Notes: generated by a model from the sequence alone, not told the origin. Positions 16,474 to 26,467 are shown, numbered from the stretch's first letter. The stretch is 51,584 bases of DNA from an uncultured Clostridium sp. (GCA_947178475.1 CAMWYM010000007.1:1-51584); one strand, 5' to 3'. Made by a program: numbers and translations.

Positions 16474-18144
16474 TTATCTTATCAGATGAAATTTCTTTGC
16501 AAATTTAACAAGCAGCCTTCCTTTCGGAAAAACCAGTAATGTATCTTCTGTATAACCACCAACCTTTATCATGGAAATAAAGTATAAGCAGGCAGCAATA
16601 AAAATCGTCGTCAATACGGCAACTGCATTACTGATACGCACTCCCACCACCTGACTCAATCCAAAATAAAGCCCCTTATAAATGAAAAATGCGGCAATTC
16701 CCATAATAGCGGCAGATACAGCCGGAACTCCGACTATCTGCTTCCATTCCATTCTGAACGCCAGATATTTCCGAATAGAATAATAATTCATTATGATTAC
16801 AACAACCGCATAAAAGGCAGTTGCCAAAATCAATGAATACATTCCCAAATGAAACACTGCAATACAGGGAATCAGTACAAATATATGCAGTACAAGTGCT
16901 GCTACCGAACTGATCACCGGAACATTTACCTTGCCAATTCCCTGCAGCGCACTATTCAGCACACTGGATATTCCGTAAAGCATAATGGAAATCGCACCTA
17001 TTAACAGCATTACTGAAACTCTATGTGTATCCTCTGCAGATAATCTAAAGTAAATCAATTGTACAATTGGTTTTCCCAGTACTGCAAAGCCCACCGCACA
17101 GGGAACAGTCAGCACCATGGCAAGCTGTATGGATTGTGTGATTTTTCGATTACATTCCGTTTTATTACCGGATGCATAGGCAGCAGATACACTGGGGATA
17201 CTGGCAGAAGCCACCGCTGCCGCCATTGCAATGGGGACATTCGCCAATACCAGATACATACGGCTGTAAAGTCCATAGTGTCCATCTATAATGTCATCAC
17301 TCAATCCCATACGGGCCGATATTTTTTGAAAAATTGTCATATCCAGAGGCACATTCAAATTATAGATAGCTGAACTGAATATAATCGGAGTTGCAACCAT
17401 CAATAACAGTTTGATCACCTCTTTGTAAGATAACTGCTCACTGCTGGTATCCTGTAATACTTTCTCTTTTAATTCTTTCTTTTCTCCGTGAAACAAAAAC
17501 ATCATATAAATCAGCCCTGCCAGCACAGCAACACCGGTACCCAAAGTCCCTCCCGCTGCACCGTAGGCATCATATGTTGTCGTTGCCTCTTCATATCCAA
17601 GCATTACCGCCCACCTCATAAATACCAGCGCTGCCACAATACTGACAACAGCATTAAATATCTGTTCCACAATCTGGGACACAGAGGTTGGAACCATATT
17701 TCCATATGCCTGAAAATATCCGCGGTATACGCTCAAAAAGCCCGACAAAAAAATAGTCGGTGCCAAAACCCGCAAAGACAAAACCGCATTGCGAGTCACA
17801 AGCATCGGGGCACACACATAAGTAAAAACTGCCGCAATTCCACCGACTACCAGCACATAAACAATCGCCATATTAAAAATTCGCTTCACATTGCGGTACT
17901 CACCCTTTTGAATACGCTCTGCCATAATCTTAGACACTGCTGCCGGAATACTAAAGGTAGCTATCAGCAAAATCCATGCATAGACAGTCTGAGCCGCCCC
18001 ATAATAACCGTTACCTTTTGTGCTTAAAATATTTGCAAACGGAATATTATACAACATTCCAATCACTTTTGATAGAATACTTGCCACTGCCAGAATAGTT
18101 GCCTGTATAGCAAAACCGCCTGCTATTTTTCTCTTCTTACTCAT
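16474..18144 (-). CDS. SpoVB/MurJ-like polysaccharide flippase (MOP superfamily)
   Basis: A 556-residue integral membrane protein with about 14 helices. The N-terminal pattern GGFAIQATILAVASILSKVIGMLYNIPFANIL is typical of SpoVB-type oligosaccharide flippases. Such proteins move undecaprenyl-linked wall or polysaccharide precursors across the membrane; SpoVB itself acts in spore cortex synthesis. Length and topology are complete. An extended -10 TGGTATACT lies upstream on minus. The metallo-hydrolase gene follows 25 bases later. The exact lipid-linked substrate cannot be read from sequence. Confidence 0.85.
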   Translation of the reverse strand: MSKKRKIAGGFAIQATILAVASILSKVIGMLYNIPFANILSTKGNGYYGAAQTVYAWILLIATFSIPAAVSKIMAERIQKGEYRNVKRIFNMAIVYVLVVGGIAAVFTYVCAPMLVTRNAVLSLRVLAPTIFLSGFLSVYRGYFQAYGNMVPTSVSQIVEQIFNAVVSIVAALVFMRWAVMLGYEEATTTYDAYGAAGGTLGTGVAVLAGLIYMMFLFHGEKKELKEKVLQDTSSEQLSYKEVIKLLLMVATPIIFSSAIYNLNVPLDMTIFQKISARMGLSDDIIDGHYGLYSRMYLVLANVPIAMAAAVASASIPSVSAAYASGNKTECNRKITQSIQLAMVLTVPCAVGFAVLGKPIVQLIYFRLSAEDTHRVSVMLLIGAISIMLYGISSVLNSALQGIGKVNVPVISSVAALVLHIFVLIPCIAVFHLGMYSLILATAFYAVVVIIMNYYSIRKYLAFRMEWKQIVGVPAVSAAIMGIAAFFIYKGLYFGLSQVVGVRISNAVAVLTTIFIAACLYFISMIKVGGYTEDTLLVFPKGRLLVKFAKKFHLIR

Positions 18145-18201
18145 ATGTCATTCCCTGCTTGTTTTATTTAGAATAATTCATTTTCCAAAATTATCTAATA
18201 T

Positions 18202-18210
18202 AGTATACCA
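18202..18210 (-). promoter_or_regulatory. Extended -10 promoter of flippase gene
   Basis: The minus strand reads TGGTATACT, with core TATACT at 18202-18207, about 58 bases before the start codon. No good -35 is seen, which fits an extended -10 promoter. Confidence 0.4.
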
Positions 18211-18242
18211 CATTTAACATTTTTTTAAAAGTGTCTGTGCTG

Positions 18243-18329
18243 GGATAACGATTATAAATGGGCTATCACATTAAGTAATCCTTCTTCTTGTTATCCAAGA
18301 AAACAATTTACTTAACATAATAGCCCATT
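18243..18329. other. Long stem-loop with alternative pairings downstream of galT
   Basis: AATGGGCTAT (18257-18266) pairs with ATAGCCCATT (18320-18329), and ATTAAGTAA (18270-18278) with TTACTTAA (18308-18315). GGATAAC (18243-18249) can instead pair with GTTATCC (18290-18296), and the two folds cross. It probably ends or protects the galT mRNA. Neither strand has a perfect U-tail. Confidence 0.5.
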
Positions 18330-18399
18330 TTCAAAAATTTTTGTCAAAGCTGACAGCTGTTCTTCTTTTCCATGGAAAAGCTCCTGCCACCTTATCCCC

Positions 18400-19890
18400 T
18401 CATTGATTTAAGCTGTCTATAAACCGTAAAAATGCTTCTCTTCCCTGTGCCGTCGGCTTATAAACACTTGCACACTCCAACACTTTTACAAATACCCTGC
18501 CAATCTCATCCTGAATAATGGCATGAATATTCTCGGACGTGATTTCATAATTATCTCTCCATTCCTCCACCCAGTCGGCATGCTTTTCAATCTCACTATT
18601 CTCCCGGATATCCTTGTTGCCGAGAATTGCCTCCTCAAGCATTTTGATTTCGCTCTTCAATCTTGCTGGCAAAATAGCGAGCCCCATAACCTCAATCAGA
18701 CCAATATTTTCCTTCTTAATATGATGGAGGTCTGCCGACGGATGATATACTCCCCATGGTTTTTCCTCAGTTGTAATATTATTGCGAAGTACCAGATTTA
18801 ATTCCAGCTGTCCTTCATGCATACGGGCAATGGGTGTAATTGTGTTATGCGGCGTACCGTCTGTCTCGCTAAAAATAAATGCTGCTTCATCCGTATACGC
18901 TCTCCAGCTCGAAAGAATATAATCTGCTGCATCCGCAAGGCGTGAAAGCTCTATTCCCCGCAGCCGGATCACTGCCATCGGCCACTTTACAATGCCCGCC
19001 TCCAAATCCTCATACCCTTTAATGGTAAACCGATAGTCATAGGGTGCTCTAAGCATCGCAAAGGAATAGTTACCGCCCTGAAAATGGTCATGACTCAGAA
19101 TAGAACCGCCAACAATCGGAAGGTCTGCATTAGAGCCTAACATATAATGTGGAAACTGCTGTACAAAGTCTAACAGCTTTAGAAATGCTAAGCGGTCAAT
19201 TTTCATCGGCGTATGCTGCTCCTTAAGGACAATACAATGTTCATTATAATAAACATACGGTGAATACTGAAGATAATAATTCTCACCCGTTAAGGTAATC
19301 GGAATAATGCGGTGATTCTGGCGCGCCGGATGGGAAAAATGTCCGGCATATCCTTCATTTTCCTTACACAGCAGACAGCTGGGATAACCCGTACTTTTCA
19401 TCTGTCCCGCCTTTGCGATATCTCTTGGGTCTTTTTCCGGCTTTGACAGATTAATCGTGATATCAATGGGACCATACTCTGTATCTGTCACCCATTTCTC
19501 ATCCTTTGCTATCCTGTCCTTTCGTATATAATTCGCAGCCTGACTAAACGCATAATAATAATCTGTAGCCTTCTTAGGAGATTCCTCATAGCATTTCTTA
19601 AATTCAGTGCGAACCATGGACGGTAAGGGTGTGATAACTCCCATAATCCTTGTATCAAATAAATCCTTTGCAGTAATTGTATCTTCTTCCATAATCCCGT
19701 TGTCATGGGCATATGCCAGCATATCCTCCAAAATCAGTTGCAGCTGTCTTGGTTGTGTTTCCTTCTCCTCATACTCCAGAATTCCAAATAAATCTAATAA
19801 ACAATTGGTTACATATACCTTATCTGCCTCATCAATCAGAGCATTCTCCATACCATATGCTACTAATTCAGAAATCAGTTTATTCATCAT
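18400..19890 (-). CDS. galT: UDP-glucose-hexose-1-phosphate uridylyltransferase, type 2
   Basis: A 496-residue GalT of the Firmicutes type 2 family, much longer than the 350-residue E. coli type. It swaps UMP between UDP-glucose and galactose 1-phosphate in the Leloir pathway. Visible signatures are GYPSCLLCKENEGYAGHFSHPARQNH near residue 170-195, the VGGSILSHDHFQGG nucleotidyl-transfer His region near 265, and RIKGYEDLEAGIVKWPMAVIRL-like sequence after it. It is the last gene of the galactoside operon, 11 bases after galE. A stem-loop follows at 18243-18329. Confidence 0.95.
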   Translation of the reverse strand: MMNKLISELVAYGMENALIDEADKVYVTNCLLDLFGILEYEEKETQPRQLQLILEDMLAYAHDNGIMEEDTITAKDLFDTRIMGVITPLPSMVRTEFKKCYEESPKKATDYYYAFSQAANYIRKDRIAKDEKWVTDTEYGPIDITINLSKPEKDPRDIAKAGQMKSTGYPSCLLCKENEGYAGHFSHPARQNHRIIPITLTGENYYLQYSPYVYYNEHCIVLKEQHTPMKIDRLAFLKLLDFVQQFPHYMLGSNADLPIVGGSILSHDHFQGGNYSFAMLRAPYDYRFTIKGYEDLEAGIVKWPMAVIRLRGIELSRLADAADYILSSWRAYTDEAAFIFSETDGTPHNTITPIARMHEGQLELNLVLRNNITTEEKPWGVYHPSADLHHIKKENIGLIEVMGLAILPARLKSEIKMLEEAILGNKDIRENSEIEKHADWVEEWRDNYEITSENIHAIIQDEIGRVFVKVLECASVYKPTAQGREAFLRFIDSLNQ

Positions 19891-19901
19891 TATACTGCCT
19901 C

Positions 19902-20897
19902 CTAGACTGTTTTATATCCCTGTGGATGTGAATTATGCCATTTCCATGCAGTTGAAACAATAACCTCAAGATCATCAAACTGCGGTTTCCAGCCGAGAAT
20001 ATTTTTTGCCTTTTCACTGGATGCAATCAAGGTAGATGGATCTCCGCTCCGCCTTTCCTCCTCCCTTGCCGGAATCGGATGGCCGGTTACCTTTCTTGCC
20101 ACCTCCACTACTTCTTTTACTGTAAAACCAACGCCATTACCAAGATTAAAGATATCGCTGGTCCCGCCTGTACGCAAATACTCCATAGCAAGAATATGGG
20201 CCTGTGCCAGATCGTTAACATGAATATAATCACGCACACAAGTGCCATCCTTTGTATCATAGTCATTACCGAAAATGGAAATGTATTCCCTCTGACCGTT
20301 TGGAACCTGCAAAATCAATGGAATCAAATGGGTTTCCGGACTATGTGCCTCTCCAATCTCCCCATTTGGATGTGCGCCACATGCATTGAAATAGCGAAGA
20401 GATACAAAACGAAGATTATGCGCCAGAGCAGTCCATTTAAACATCTTTTCCATCGACAGCTTTGTTTCACCGTAGCAGTTTGTCGGGTGAGTACTGTCGG
20501 TTTCCATGATGGGTATGCTTTCCGGCTCACCGTAGGTTGCCGCAGTAGAAGAAAATACAATCTTGTCAATACCATGAGCAACCATACTCTCCAGCAATAC
20601 TTCTGTTCCACATAAGTTATTACTATAATATTTTAACGGATTTTTCATACTTTCTCCAACCTGAGAGCTTGCCGCAAAGTGAATAACACCGTCAATATCT
20701 TCCTTTTCAAACACAGAGTCCATAAATGCCCGGTCACGAATATCGCCTTCATAAAAGACGGCGTCTGGGTGAACAGCTTCACGAAACCCAGTCTGAAGAT
20801 TATCAACAACTACTACCTTTTCTCCTGCTGCAATCAACTCATATACTGTATGTGAACCGATATACCCGGCTCCACCTAACACTAAAATACTGCTCAT
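19902..20897 (-). CDS. galE: UDP-glucose 4-epimerase
   Basis: About 331 residues. The Rossmann NAD-binding motif GGAGYIGSH opens the protein. The catalytic SSTAATYG (Ser/Thr) and YGETK (Tyr-x3-Lys) motifs of extended short-chain dehydrogenases follow near residues 120-150. It interconverts UDP-galactose and UDP-glucose. I chose the ATG at 20897 because AGGAGG lies 7 bases upstream; the ATG at 20900 is also possible, and the longer frame to 20936 would run into an intergenic hairpin. It sits between galK and galT. Confidence 0.95.
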   Translation of the reverse strand: MSSILVLGGAGYIGSHTVYELIAAGEKVVVVDNLQTGFREAVHPDAVFYEGDIRDRAFMDSVFEKEDIDGVIHFAASSQVGESMKNPLKYYSNNLCGTEVLLESMVAHGIDKIVFSSTAATYGEPESIPIMETDSTHPTNCYGETKLSMEKMFKWTALAHNLRFVSLRYFNACGAHPNGEIGEAHSPETHLIPLILQVPNGQREYISIFGNDYDTKDGTCVRDYIHVNDLAQAHILAMEYLRTGGTSDIFNLGNGVGFTVKEVVEVARKVTGHPIPAREEERRSGDPSTLIASSEKAKNILGWKPQFDDLEVIVSTAWKWHNSHPQGYKTV

Positions 20898-20915
20898 CAT
20901 TTTACCTCCTGTCCT

Positions 20916-20987
20916 GTAACCAATTTTGCAAAGCAAAATTGATTACCTGCTTGCCCGCCATCACGAAGTGATTTTAAATGCGGGCAA
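20916..20987 (-). repeat. Two adjacent hairpins in galK-galE spacer
   Basis: Hairpin one pairs GTAACCAATTTTGC (20916-20929) with 20933-20946 with one mismatch. Hairpin two pairs TTGCCCGC (20951-20958) with GCGGGCAA (20980-20987), with an inner ATCAC/GTGAT stem. Neither is followed by a U-run on minus. They look like intercistronic mRNA-processing or stability elements. Confidence 0.6.
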
Positions 20988-21021
20988 TTCCCGTTTCATG
21001 GATTTTTATAATTTTATTACA

Positions 21022-22302
21022 TTACAAAACCTTCATACCACCATACTGACGAATCTTCAATGTGCTGCAAGAGCCTTCACCAAACACTGCATCCATCTGT
21101 TTTTTGTAATCAGCGACAGCCTCATTCTTCACAAACGCCTGTATTGTTCCGGCAAAACCACCGCCATGCACACGGCTGACACCATTTACTCCTAAAAACA
21201 AATCACTAAGGGCTAAAGCTATGGACACATTCTGATGCTGTACATCTGAATTGGAATATACATTTTGAAGATACTTAAATGAAGAATCTCCAGAAGCTTT
21301 AACCAGTGACAAAAATTCATCTATCTGTTCCTTTTTCAGTGCTTCTACTTCCTTCCCCACTCTCTCATTTTCGCCAATAAAATGGAGAGCCCGAAGCACG
21401 CCACGATCTCCAACCACCTGTCTTAGCTCGGTAATTCGGGATACCAGCATATCCTTGTTGACTCCCAATAAAACTTCTTCGCCAAAAAACTGTGCTGCCT
21501 TTTTCATTTCCTCCGGAACCGCCGCATAGTCAGCAGTCAAATCCGCATGAGAGCCTTTGGTATCTGTAATACATAGGCTATATCCATGCTTATTCATATC
21601 AAAATTCACTTTTTCCACCTTCGGATTTTCAGGGTCTGCGAAATCCACATGAACCAAATTACCCACTGAACACGCCATCTGGTCCATCAATCCACAAGGC
21701 TTTCCAAAATAAACATTCTCCGCATACTGACCAATCATAGCTATTTCAACGGCAGAAACCTTCATGTCATTATATAAACCGGATAAAATAGTTCCGATAA
21801 GCGTTTCGTAGGCTGCCGAAGAGGAAAGTCCGGCGCCAATCAAAACATCGCTTGTAATATATGCCTGAAAGCCGCCAATCTGATAACCACGCTGCTTCAT
21901 ACCGGCTAATACACCTTTGATCAATGCTGTTGTGGATTCTTTTTCATCCTCTTTTTGATTAATATCCTCTAACGAAACGGTAATCAACTCAAATCCATCG
22001 GAAATGATTTTTACACAGGGTTCAGTCAACGCTTTGACAACTGCAATGGCATCATTATTAATCGATGCCGCCAGCACTTCTCCATGCTGATGGTCAGTAT
22101 GGTTTCCTCCGATTTCACTGCGTCCCGGTGCACTGTAAATTTCAATATCGTCTTCTCCAAATTGCGCCTTATAATCCCCGATTGCTTTTATGTAACGATT
22201 TTTTTGATAGGAAAGTTTATCCGGGTCTACATAGATATCCAACAATAAATCATCGTACTTATTATTTTTTATCTCCTCAATCATTCCATTTATATTCCCC
22301 AT
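21022..22302 (-). CDS. galK: Galactokinase
   Basis: A 426-residue GHMP kinase. It has the galactokinase signature SAPGRSEIGGNHTDHQHG (near residue 58-75), the ATP-binding GAGLSSSAAYETLIG loop (near 153) and a C-terminal GGGFAGTIQAFV. It phosphorylates galactose at C1. AAGGAGG precedes the ATG. It lies 28 bases after the alpha-galactosidase gene, so free galactose made by that enzyme is taken up in place. Slightly longer than the E. coli enzyme (382) because of an N-terminal extension. Confidence 0.95.
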   Translation of the reverse strand: MGNINGMIEEIKNNKYDDLLLDIYVDPDKLSYQKNRYIKAIGDYKAQFGEDDIEIYSAPGRSEIGGNHTDHQHGEVLAASINNDAIAVVKALTEPCVKIISDGFELITVSLEDINQKEDEKESTTALIKGVLAGMKQRGYQIGGFQAYITSDVLIGAGLSSSAAYETLIGTILSGLYNDMKVSAVEIAMIGQYAENVYFGKPCGLMDQMACSVGNLVHVDFADPENPKVEKVNFDMNKHGYSLCITDTKGSHADLTADYAAVPEEMKKAAQFFGEEVLLGVNKDMLVSRITELRQVVGDRGVLRALHFIGENERVGKEVEALKKEQIDEFLSLVKASGDSSFKYLQNVYSNSDVQHQNVSIALALSDLFLGVNGVSRVHGGGFAGTIQAFVKNEAVADYKKQMDAVFGEGSCSTLKIRQYGGMKVL

Positions 22303-22330
22303 AGCAGCCTCCTTTTTCCCTATAATATAT

Positions 22331-24511
22331 TTATTGCATGGTCAAATACATCTGATAAGATGAATATTCCTGCAACTCCGGAATCAGCGGCAAACCAATC
22401 GTCATCAGTATATCCGCCGGATAACATATCCCTGATTCCATATCTTTATAAATAGCTCCCGGGCTCAGTCCTCTTAACGGAATATATACGGGCGCCATAT
22501 TCGCATGAATTTCAATTTGTACTGCATTTAACAATACTTCCCTCCGATCCTCCGATACATATTGCCATGCAGCAATTTCATCCTTAAAGGGATTGCTTAA
22601 CCGGTAATACCTGCCGTCCAAAATCAACGGGGCTAGTTTCTTATACTGTATTATCTGTTGTCTAATTATCTCCCTTTCATCATCACCAAGCTTTGTCAGA
22701 TCCAGTTCATATCCAAAAGTTCCTGACATCGCAACAATACCTCTGGTCTCTAATGGTGTATTTCTTCCCGTCTGGTGATTCGGCACTGCTGATACATGAG
22801 AACCCACCGCAGATATCGGATAACCAAAAGAAGTACCGTATTGTATTCGCAAACGGTCAATTGCATCTGTATTATCACTACACCAAATTTGAGGGGTATA
22901 ATACAGCATACCAGCGTCAAAGCGGCCACCTCCGCCGCTGCAGCCCTCAATTAATATTTCCGGATAATTCACATGCAGGCGTTCTAAGAAATCATATAAC
23001 CCTAAGACATAATTATACAATACATTTCCCTGATTTTCTATAGTATTAGAATATACATCACAAATACTCCGATTCATATCCCACTTAATATATTCAATGT
23101 GATTATGATCTAAAATCTCACACATCTGGGTATAAATTGCATCTACAACCTCTTTTCTGGAAAAATCCAAAACCAGCTGATTGCGTCCTCTGACAGGATT
23201 ACGCCCCGGAATTGCCATTACCCAGTCAGGATGCCTGCGGTACAAATCACTGTCCTCGTTAATCATTTCCGGTTCAAACCAGATTCCAAATTTTACGCCA
23301 TAGGAATTAATTTTATCGATCAACTCCGACAAAGGCATTCCCAGCTTCTTCTCATTGACAACCCAGTCACCGAGTCCGCTGCCATCATCATCCCTTTTTC
23401 CAAACCAGCCATCATCCATAACCAGCATATCAATTCCAAGATCATATGCCTGCTTTGCAAGATTACACAAATTATCCCCATCAATATCAAAGTATGAAGC
23501 TTCCCAGCTGTTAATCAACACCGGACGAACCTTTGTCTGATAAACACCACGGCATACATGATATCGAATCGTTTTTTGCAGATTGTATGACAACTGATTC
23601 AGACCTTCGTCACTATAAGACATCATAACCTCCGGAACAATAAATGGGCTGTCCTTTTTCAAGACATAATGCAGCTGTTCCGATTGTAATCCCATCAGCA
23701 TACGTGTCTGATTCATCTGGTCCATTTCAACTGATGCTTCAAATCCCCCACTATATAGAAAGGACATTGCATAGCAGCTACCTGCATCCTCTGTTGTATT
23801 TTCTTCTGTTAGCAGCAGCAACGGATTAGCCTGATGGCTGGATGTCCCTCTCCTGCTTCCGATTTCAAACGTATGATGACCTATATGAGTACGCTCCACA
23901 TTGCGCTCCATCGTATGTCTTCCATAAAAACTAATCACATCATATTTACCGGTTATAAAATCAAGACACGATGAAGATGCCTTGTTGATATACAACTCCT
24001 GACTGCTCCGATTGTTTATGATTACACTTCGCGTAATCATATCATATTTATGTAAAACACCATACAGCAGAGTAACCTCTAACTCTATTGCAGGGTCTTT
24101 AAGTAAAACCTCTAAGGTTTCCGCCTCTGTCTCTGATGCGTACACAGCCGGCAGTCCCTCAAGGGAGTATTTTCCTTTACTAATGCGGTGGGATATATAG
24201 CGTAAATCACAGCCTGTGATTCCCTGGGCATTTTCCACCAGTAATGCCGTATTTCTGTAATCTCCGTTTCCTCTGACTGGAAACTCTTGCGGCAGGATGT
24301 CCAACGAATAGGTTTTGTCATTTCCTGCATCATAGGGATTTCCCGAAAAACCCCGGTCTGCAAAAGTTAATATAGAGTCAGCAATTTGTTGTGTTTTTTT
24401 TCCATAATATAAATGTAATAAAAAACCATATTCATCAATTTTAAACTGATATGAAGAATTATTTGTCGTTAAATTAAATGTCTTTTTCGCTTCATCGTAA
24501 ATTATACTCAT
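22331..24511 (-). CDS. Alpha-galactosidase, GH36 family
   Basis: A 726-residue enzyme of normal length for GH36 subgroup I. The catalytic nucleophile Asp lies in YIKWDMNR and the acid/base Asp in WCSDNTDAIDR. MLVMDDGWFGKRDDD and EGCSGGGGRFD are further family motifs. The N-terminal beta-sandwich covers about residues 1-330, followed by the TIM barrel and a small C-terminal domain. It releases terminal alpha-1,6-galactose from melibiose, raffinose or stachyose. No signal peptide is seen, so it acts in the cytoplasm on imported sugar. GGGAGG precedes the start. A 34-bp palindrome separates it from the permease gene. Confidence 0.95.
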   Translation of the reverse strand: MSIIYDEAKKTFNLTTNNSSYQFKIDEYGFLLHLYYGKKTQQIADSILTFADRGFSGNPYDAGNDKTYSLDILPQEFPVRGNGDYRNTALLVENAQGITGCDLRYISHRISKGKYSLEGLPAVYASETEAETLEVLLKDPAIELEVTLLYGVLHKYDMITRSVIINNRSSQELYINKASSSCLDFITGKYDVISFYGRHTMERNVERTHIGHHTFEIGSRRGTSSHQANPLLLLTEENTTEDAGSCYAMSFLYSGGFEASVEMDQMNQTRMLMGLQSEQLHYVLKKDSPFIVPEVMMSYSDEGLNQLSYNLQKTIRYHVCRGVYQTKVRPVLINSWEASYFDIDGDNLCNLAKQAYDLGIDMLVMDDGWFGKRDDDGSGLGDWVVNEKKLGMPLSELIDKINSYGVKFGIWFEPEMINEDSDLYRRHPDWVMAIPGRNPVRGRNQLVLDFSRKEVVDAIYTQMCEILDHNHIEYIKWDMNRSICDVYSNTIENQGNVLYNYVLGLYDFLERLHVNYPEILIEGCSGGGGRFDAGMLYYTPQIWCSDNTDAIDRLRIQYGTSFGYPISAVGSHVSAVPNHQTGRNTPLETRGIVAMSGTFGYELDLTKLGDDEREIIRQQIIQYKKLAPLILDGRYYRLSNPFKDEIAAWQYVSEDRREVLLNAVQIEIHANMAPVYIPLRGLSPGAIYKDMESGICYPADILMTIGLPLIPELQEYSSYQMYLTMQ

Positions 24512-24532
24512 GTAATCCTCCCATATTTTTCA

Positions 24533-24566
24533 ATGAGTATGGTTGAAAGCTTTCAACCATACTCAT
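24533..24566. repeat. 34-bp perfect palindrome between permease and alpha-galactosidase genes
   Basis: The half-site ATGAGTATGGTTGAAAG (24533-24549) is followed directly by its exact complement to 24566, with no spacer. In RNA it would form a 15-16 bp stem with a minimal loop. No U-run follows on either strand, so simple termination is unlikely. It could protect the upstream transporter mRNA or bind a dimeric protein. Confidence 0.85.
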
Positions 24567-24597
24567 GAATATTTTGACTATACAGTTTAGTATGCGG

Positions 24598-25503
24598 TTA
24601 TTTCACTGCACCGTTTACAACACCATTTAAAATCTGTTTCTGGCAAATGATATAGAACAATACAATCGGTAACAGTGCTAACAGATATGATGCAAAAGCT
24701 AAATTATAATTCGCCCCAAACTGTGTCTGGAATGAAAGCTGTGCAAGGGGCAGTGTATTCTTAGAGCCTGACATAATAACCAGTGGAGTCATCACATCGT
24801 TCCAGGTTCCCAGTGCCGTTAATATTGCAACCGTGGCGTGCATCGGTTTCATAACCGGAAAAACAATGCTCCAATAGGTTCTCCATGTAGAAGCACCGTC
24901 CACACATGCTGCCTCTTCCAATGCAATAGGTATATTGGTGAGATAACCTGAATACAGCATGACATTCATCGGCATATAGAAAACAACATAGAGCAGAACT
25001 ACGCCCAGCATATTATCTAAGTGCAGAACCGAGGTCTGTTTAACCAACGGCATCATCAATATTGCAAAAGGGACAAACATACCGCTTACAATGTAAAAAT
25101 AAATCAGCTTATACCCTTTCTTTTTTGCCCGGTTTCGTCCTATGACATACCCAAGAAGGGAGTGAAGCACAATGGATATGACTACCGTTGCCAAGGTGAT
25201 AATCAAGCTGTTGCCCAGAGAGTTCCAAAAATCCGTAACCTCCATTGCCTCTTTAAAATTAGCAAGACTCCAGCTGGATGGAAGAGACAAAATTCCCGAT
25301 ATATCGTTAGTCATTTCGGAAGGCTGCTTGAACGCAATCACAATTGTCATGTATAGTGGAAACAAAACCGTTACCAATCCCAAAATCATCAAAATTGTAA
25401 CCGGCCAGTTGGGACGTTCAGGAGCATCTTTTTCAGGGCCTTCCTTAGCCTTTTTTAACTCTTTTTTATATCCCTTTTCTATTTCTTTTACGTTGTCCGT
25501 CAT
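24598..25503 (-). CDS. Sugar ABC transporter permease (MalG type)
   Basis: A 301-residue permease with a charged cytoplasmic N-terminus (KKELKKAKEG) and six hydrophobic segments starting near residue 35. The ABC permease EAA loop reads EEAACVDGASTWRTYWSIVFPVMKP (about 197-221) and contacts the ATPase. It pairs with the MalF-type permease whose stop overlaps its start by 4 bases (ATGA), which indicates translational coupling. The context points to alpha-galactoside import. Confidence 0.93.
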   Translation of the reverse strand: MTDNVKEIEKGYKKELKKAKEGPEKDAPERPNWPVTILMILGLVTVLFPLYMTIVIAFKQPSEMTNDISGILSLPSSWSLANFKEAMEVTDFWNSLGNSLIITLATVVISIVLHSLLGYVIGRNRAKKKGYKLIYFYIVSGMFVPFAILMMPLVKQTSVLHLDNMLGVVLLYVVFYMPMNVMLYSGYLTNIPIALEEAACVDGASTWRTYWSIVFPVMKPMHATVAILTALGTWNDVMTPLVIMSGSKNTLPLAQLSFQTQFGANYNLAFASYLLALLPIVLFYIICQKQILNGVVNGAVK

Positions 25504-26453
25504 AGCTGCTCCTCCTTTTTATTCGTAAAGTTCATCTGCATCACTGAAATTACAACAATAACAACAAAGAATAATACAGCATTCGCACTTTGGAAACCAA
25601 ATTGTCCGCCAGACATACCATTATTGTAAATCAGGAAAGAAACCGATTCCGTACTCTGTGCAGGACCACCTTTTGTCATAGCAACGATCTGGTCAAATGC
25701 CATCAAAAAGTTTTTCATGCAAAGCACCATATTGATACTGAAAAACGGCATGATCAGCGGAAACGTTAAATGTCGGAAGCTGGACCATCCGGTGGCGCCG
25801 TCAATTGAACCTGCCTCATACACATCCACAGGTACCGTCTGTAACCCGGAAATATAAATAATCGTATTCATCGCAATCGATTGCCATGCACATACAATCA
25901 TAATGGCAATCCATGCCCATTTGGCATCTGACAGCATACTCACTCCCTCGCCGCCTAACAGCCGGGTAATTGCAGGAACAATATAGGTAAAAATATAGCT
26001 AAAAATATAACCCACTACCAATGAGCCTAATACATTAGGAATAAAATACATTCCCCGCAATACGTTTTTAAATTTGATTTTACTGTTTAATCCCAAAGCA
26101 AGCACAAGACTAATCACATTTGTAACCACCGTTGAAACTAAAGCCAACCGGAAGGTAAACCAGTAAGACTTACCTACCCGTGCATCGGTAAACAAATCGG
26201 CATAATTGCGCATTCCAACCCAGTCAAAATCACCGTAACCTTTAAAATTAGTAAAGCTGTAAACCACGCCCTGAATCAACGGAAGTGTATTGAAAAGGAA
26301 AAACAATGCAACAATTGGAATAGTAATAAACAGATAGGTCTTTTCAGCACTAAGTGATTTCCTTTTTTTCTTTGGAGCAGTATCTTCTGCCCCTGCCGTA
26401 TTCTCCAAATCATCAACATTTTCAGTAAGATTTTTCTCTTTTTCTTCTGACAT
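25500..26453 (-). CDS. Sugar ABC transporter permease (MalF type)
   Basis: About 317 residues. A long hydrophilic N-terminus rich in Glu, Lys and Asn precedes six membrane helices. The EAA loop is VYEAGSIDGATGWSSFRHLTFPLIMP. I chose the ATG at 26453 (MSEEKEKN) because GGAGGTGAT stands 5 bases upstream; a longer frame starts at 26471. It follows the solute-binding lipoprotein gene by 14 bases and overlaps the next permease. It forms the membrane channel together with the MalG-type partner. Confidence 0.92.
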   Translation of the reverse strand: MSEEKEKNLTENVDDLENTAGAEDTAPKKKRKSLSAEKTYLFITIPIVALFFLFNTLPLIQGVVYSFTNFKGYGDFDWVGMRNYADLFTDARVGKSYWFTFRLALVSTVVTNVISLVLALGLNSKIKFKNVLRGMYFIPNVLGSLVVGYIFSYIFTYIVPAITRLLGGEGVSMLSDAKWAWIAIMIVCAWQSIAMNTIIYISGLQTVPVDVYEAGSIDGATGWSSFRHLTFPLIMPFFSINMVLCMKNFLMAFDQIVAMTKGGPAQSTESVSFLIYNNGMSGGQFGFQSANAVLFFVVIVVISVMQMNFTNKKEEQL

Positions 26454-26467
26454 ACTTATCACCTCCA

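Noticed and set aside
24540-24559. Palindrome centre as a CcpA cre site
   Set aside because: TTGAAAGCTTTCAA lacks the CG core and two bases of the usual spacing, so I call it only a palindrome.
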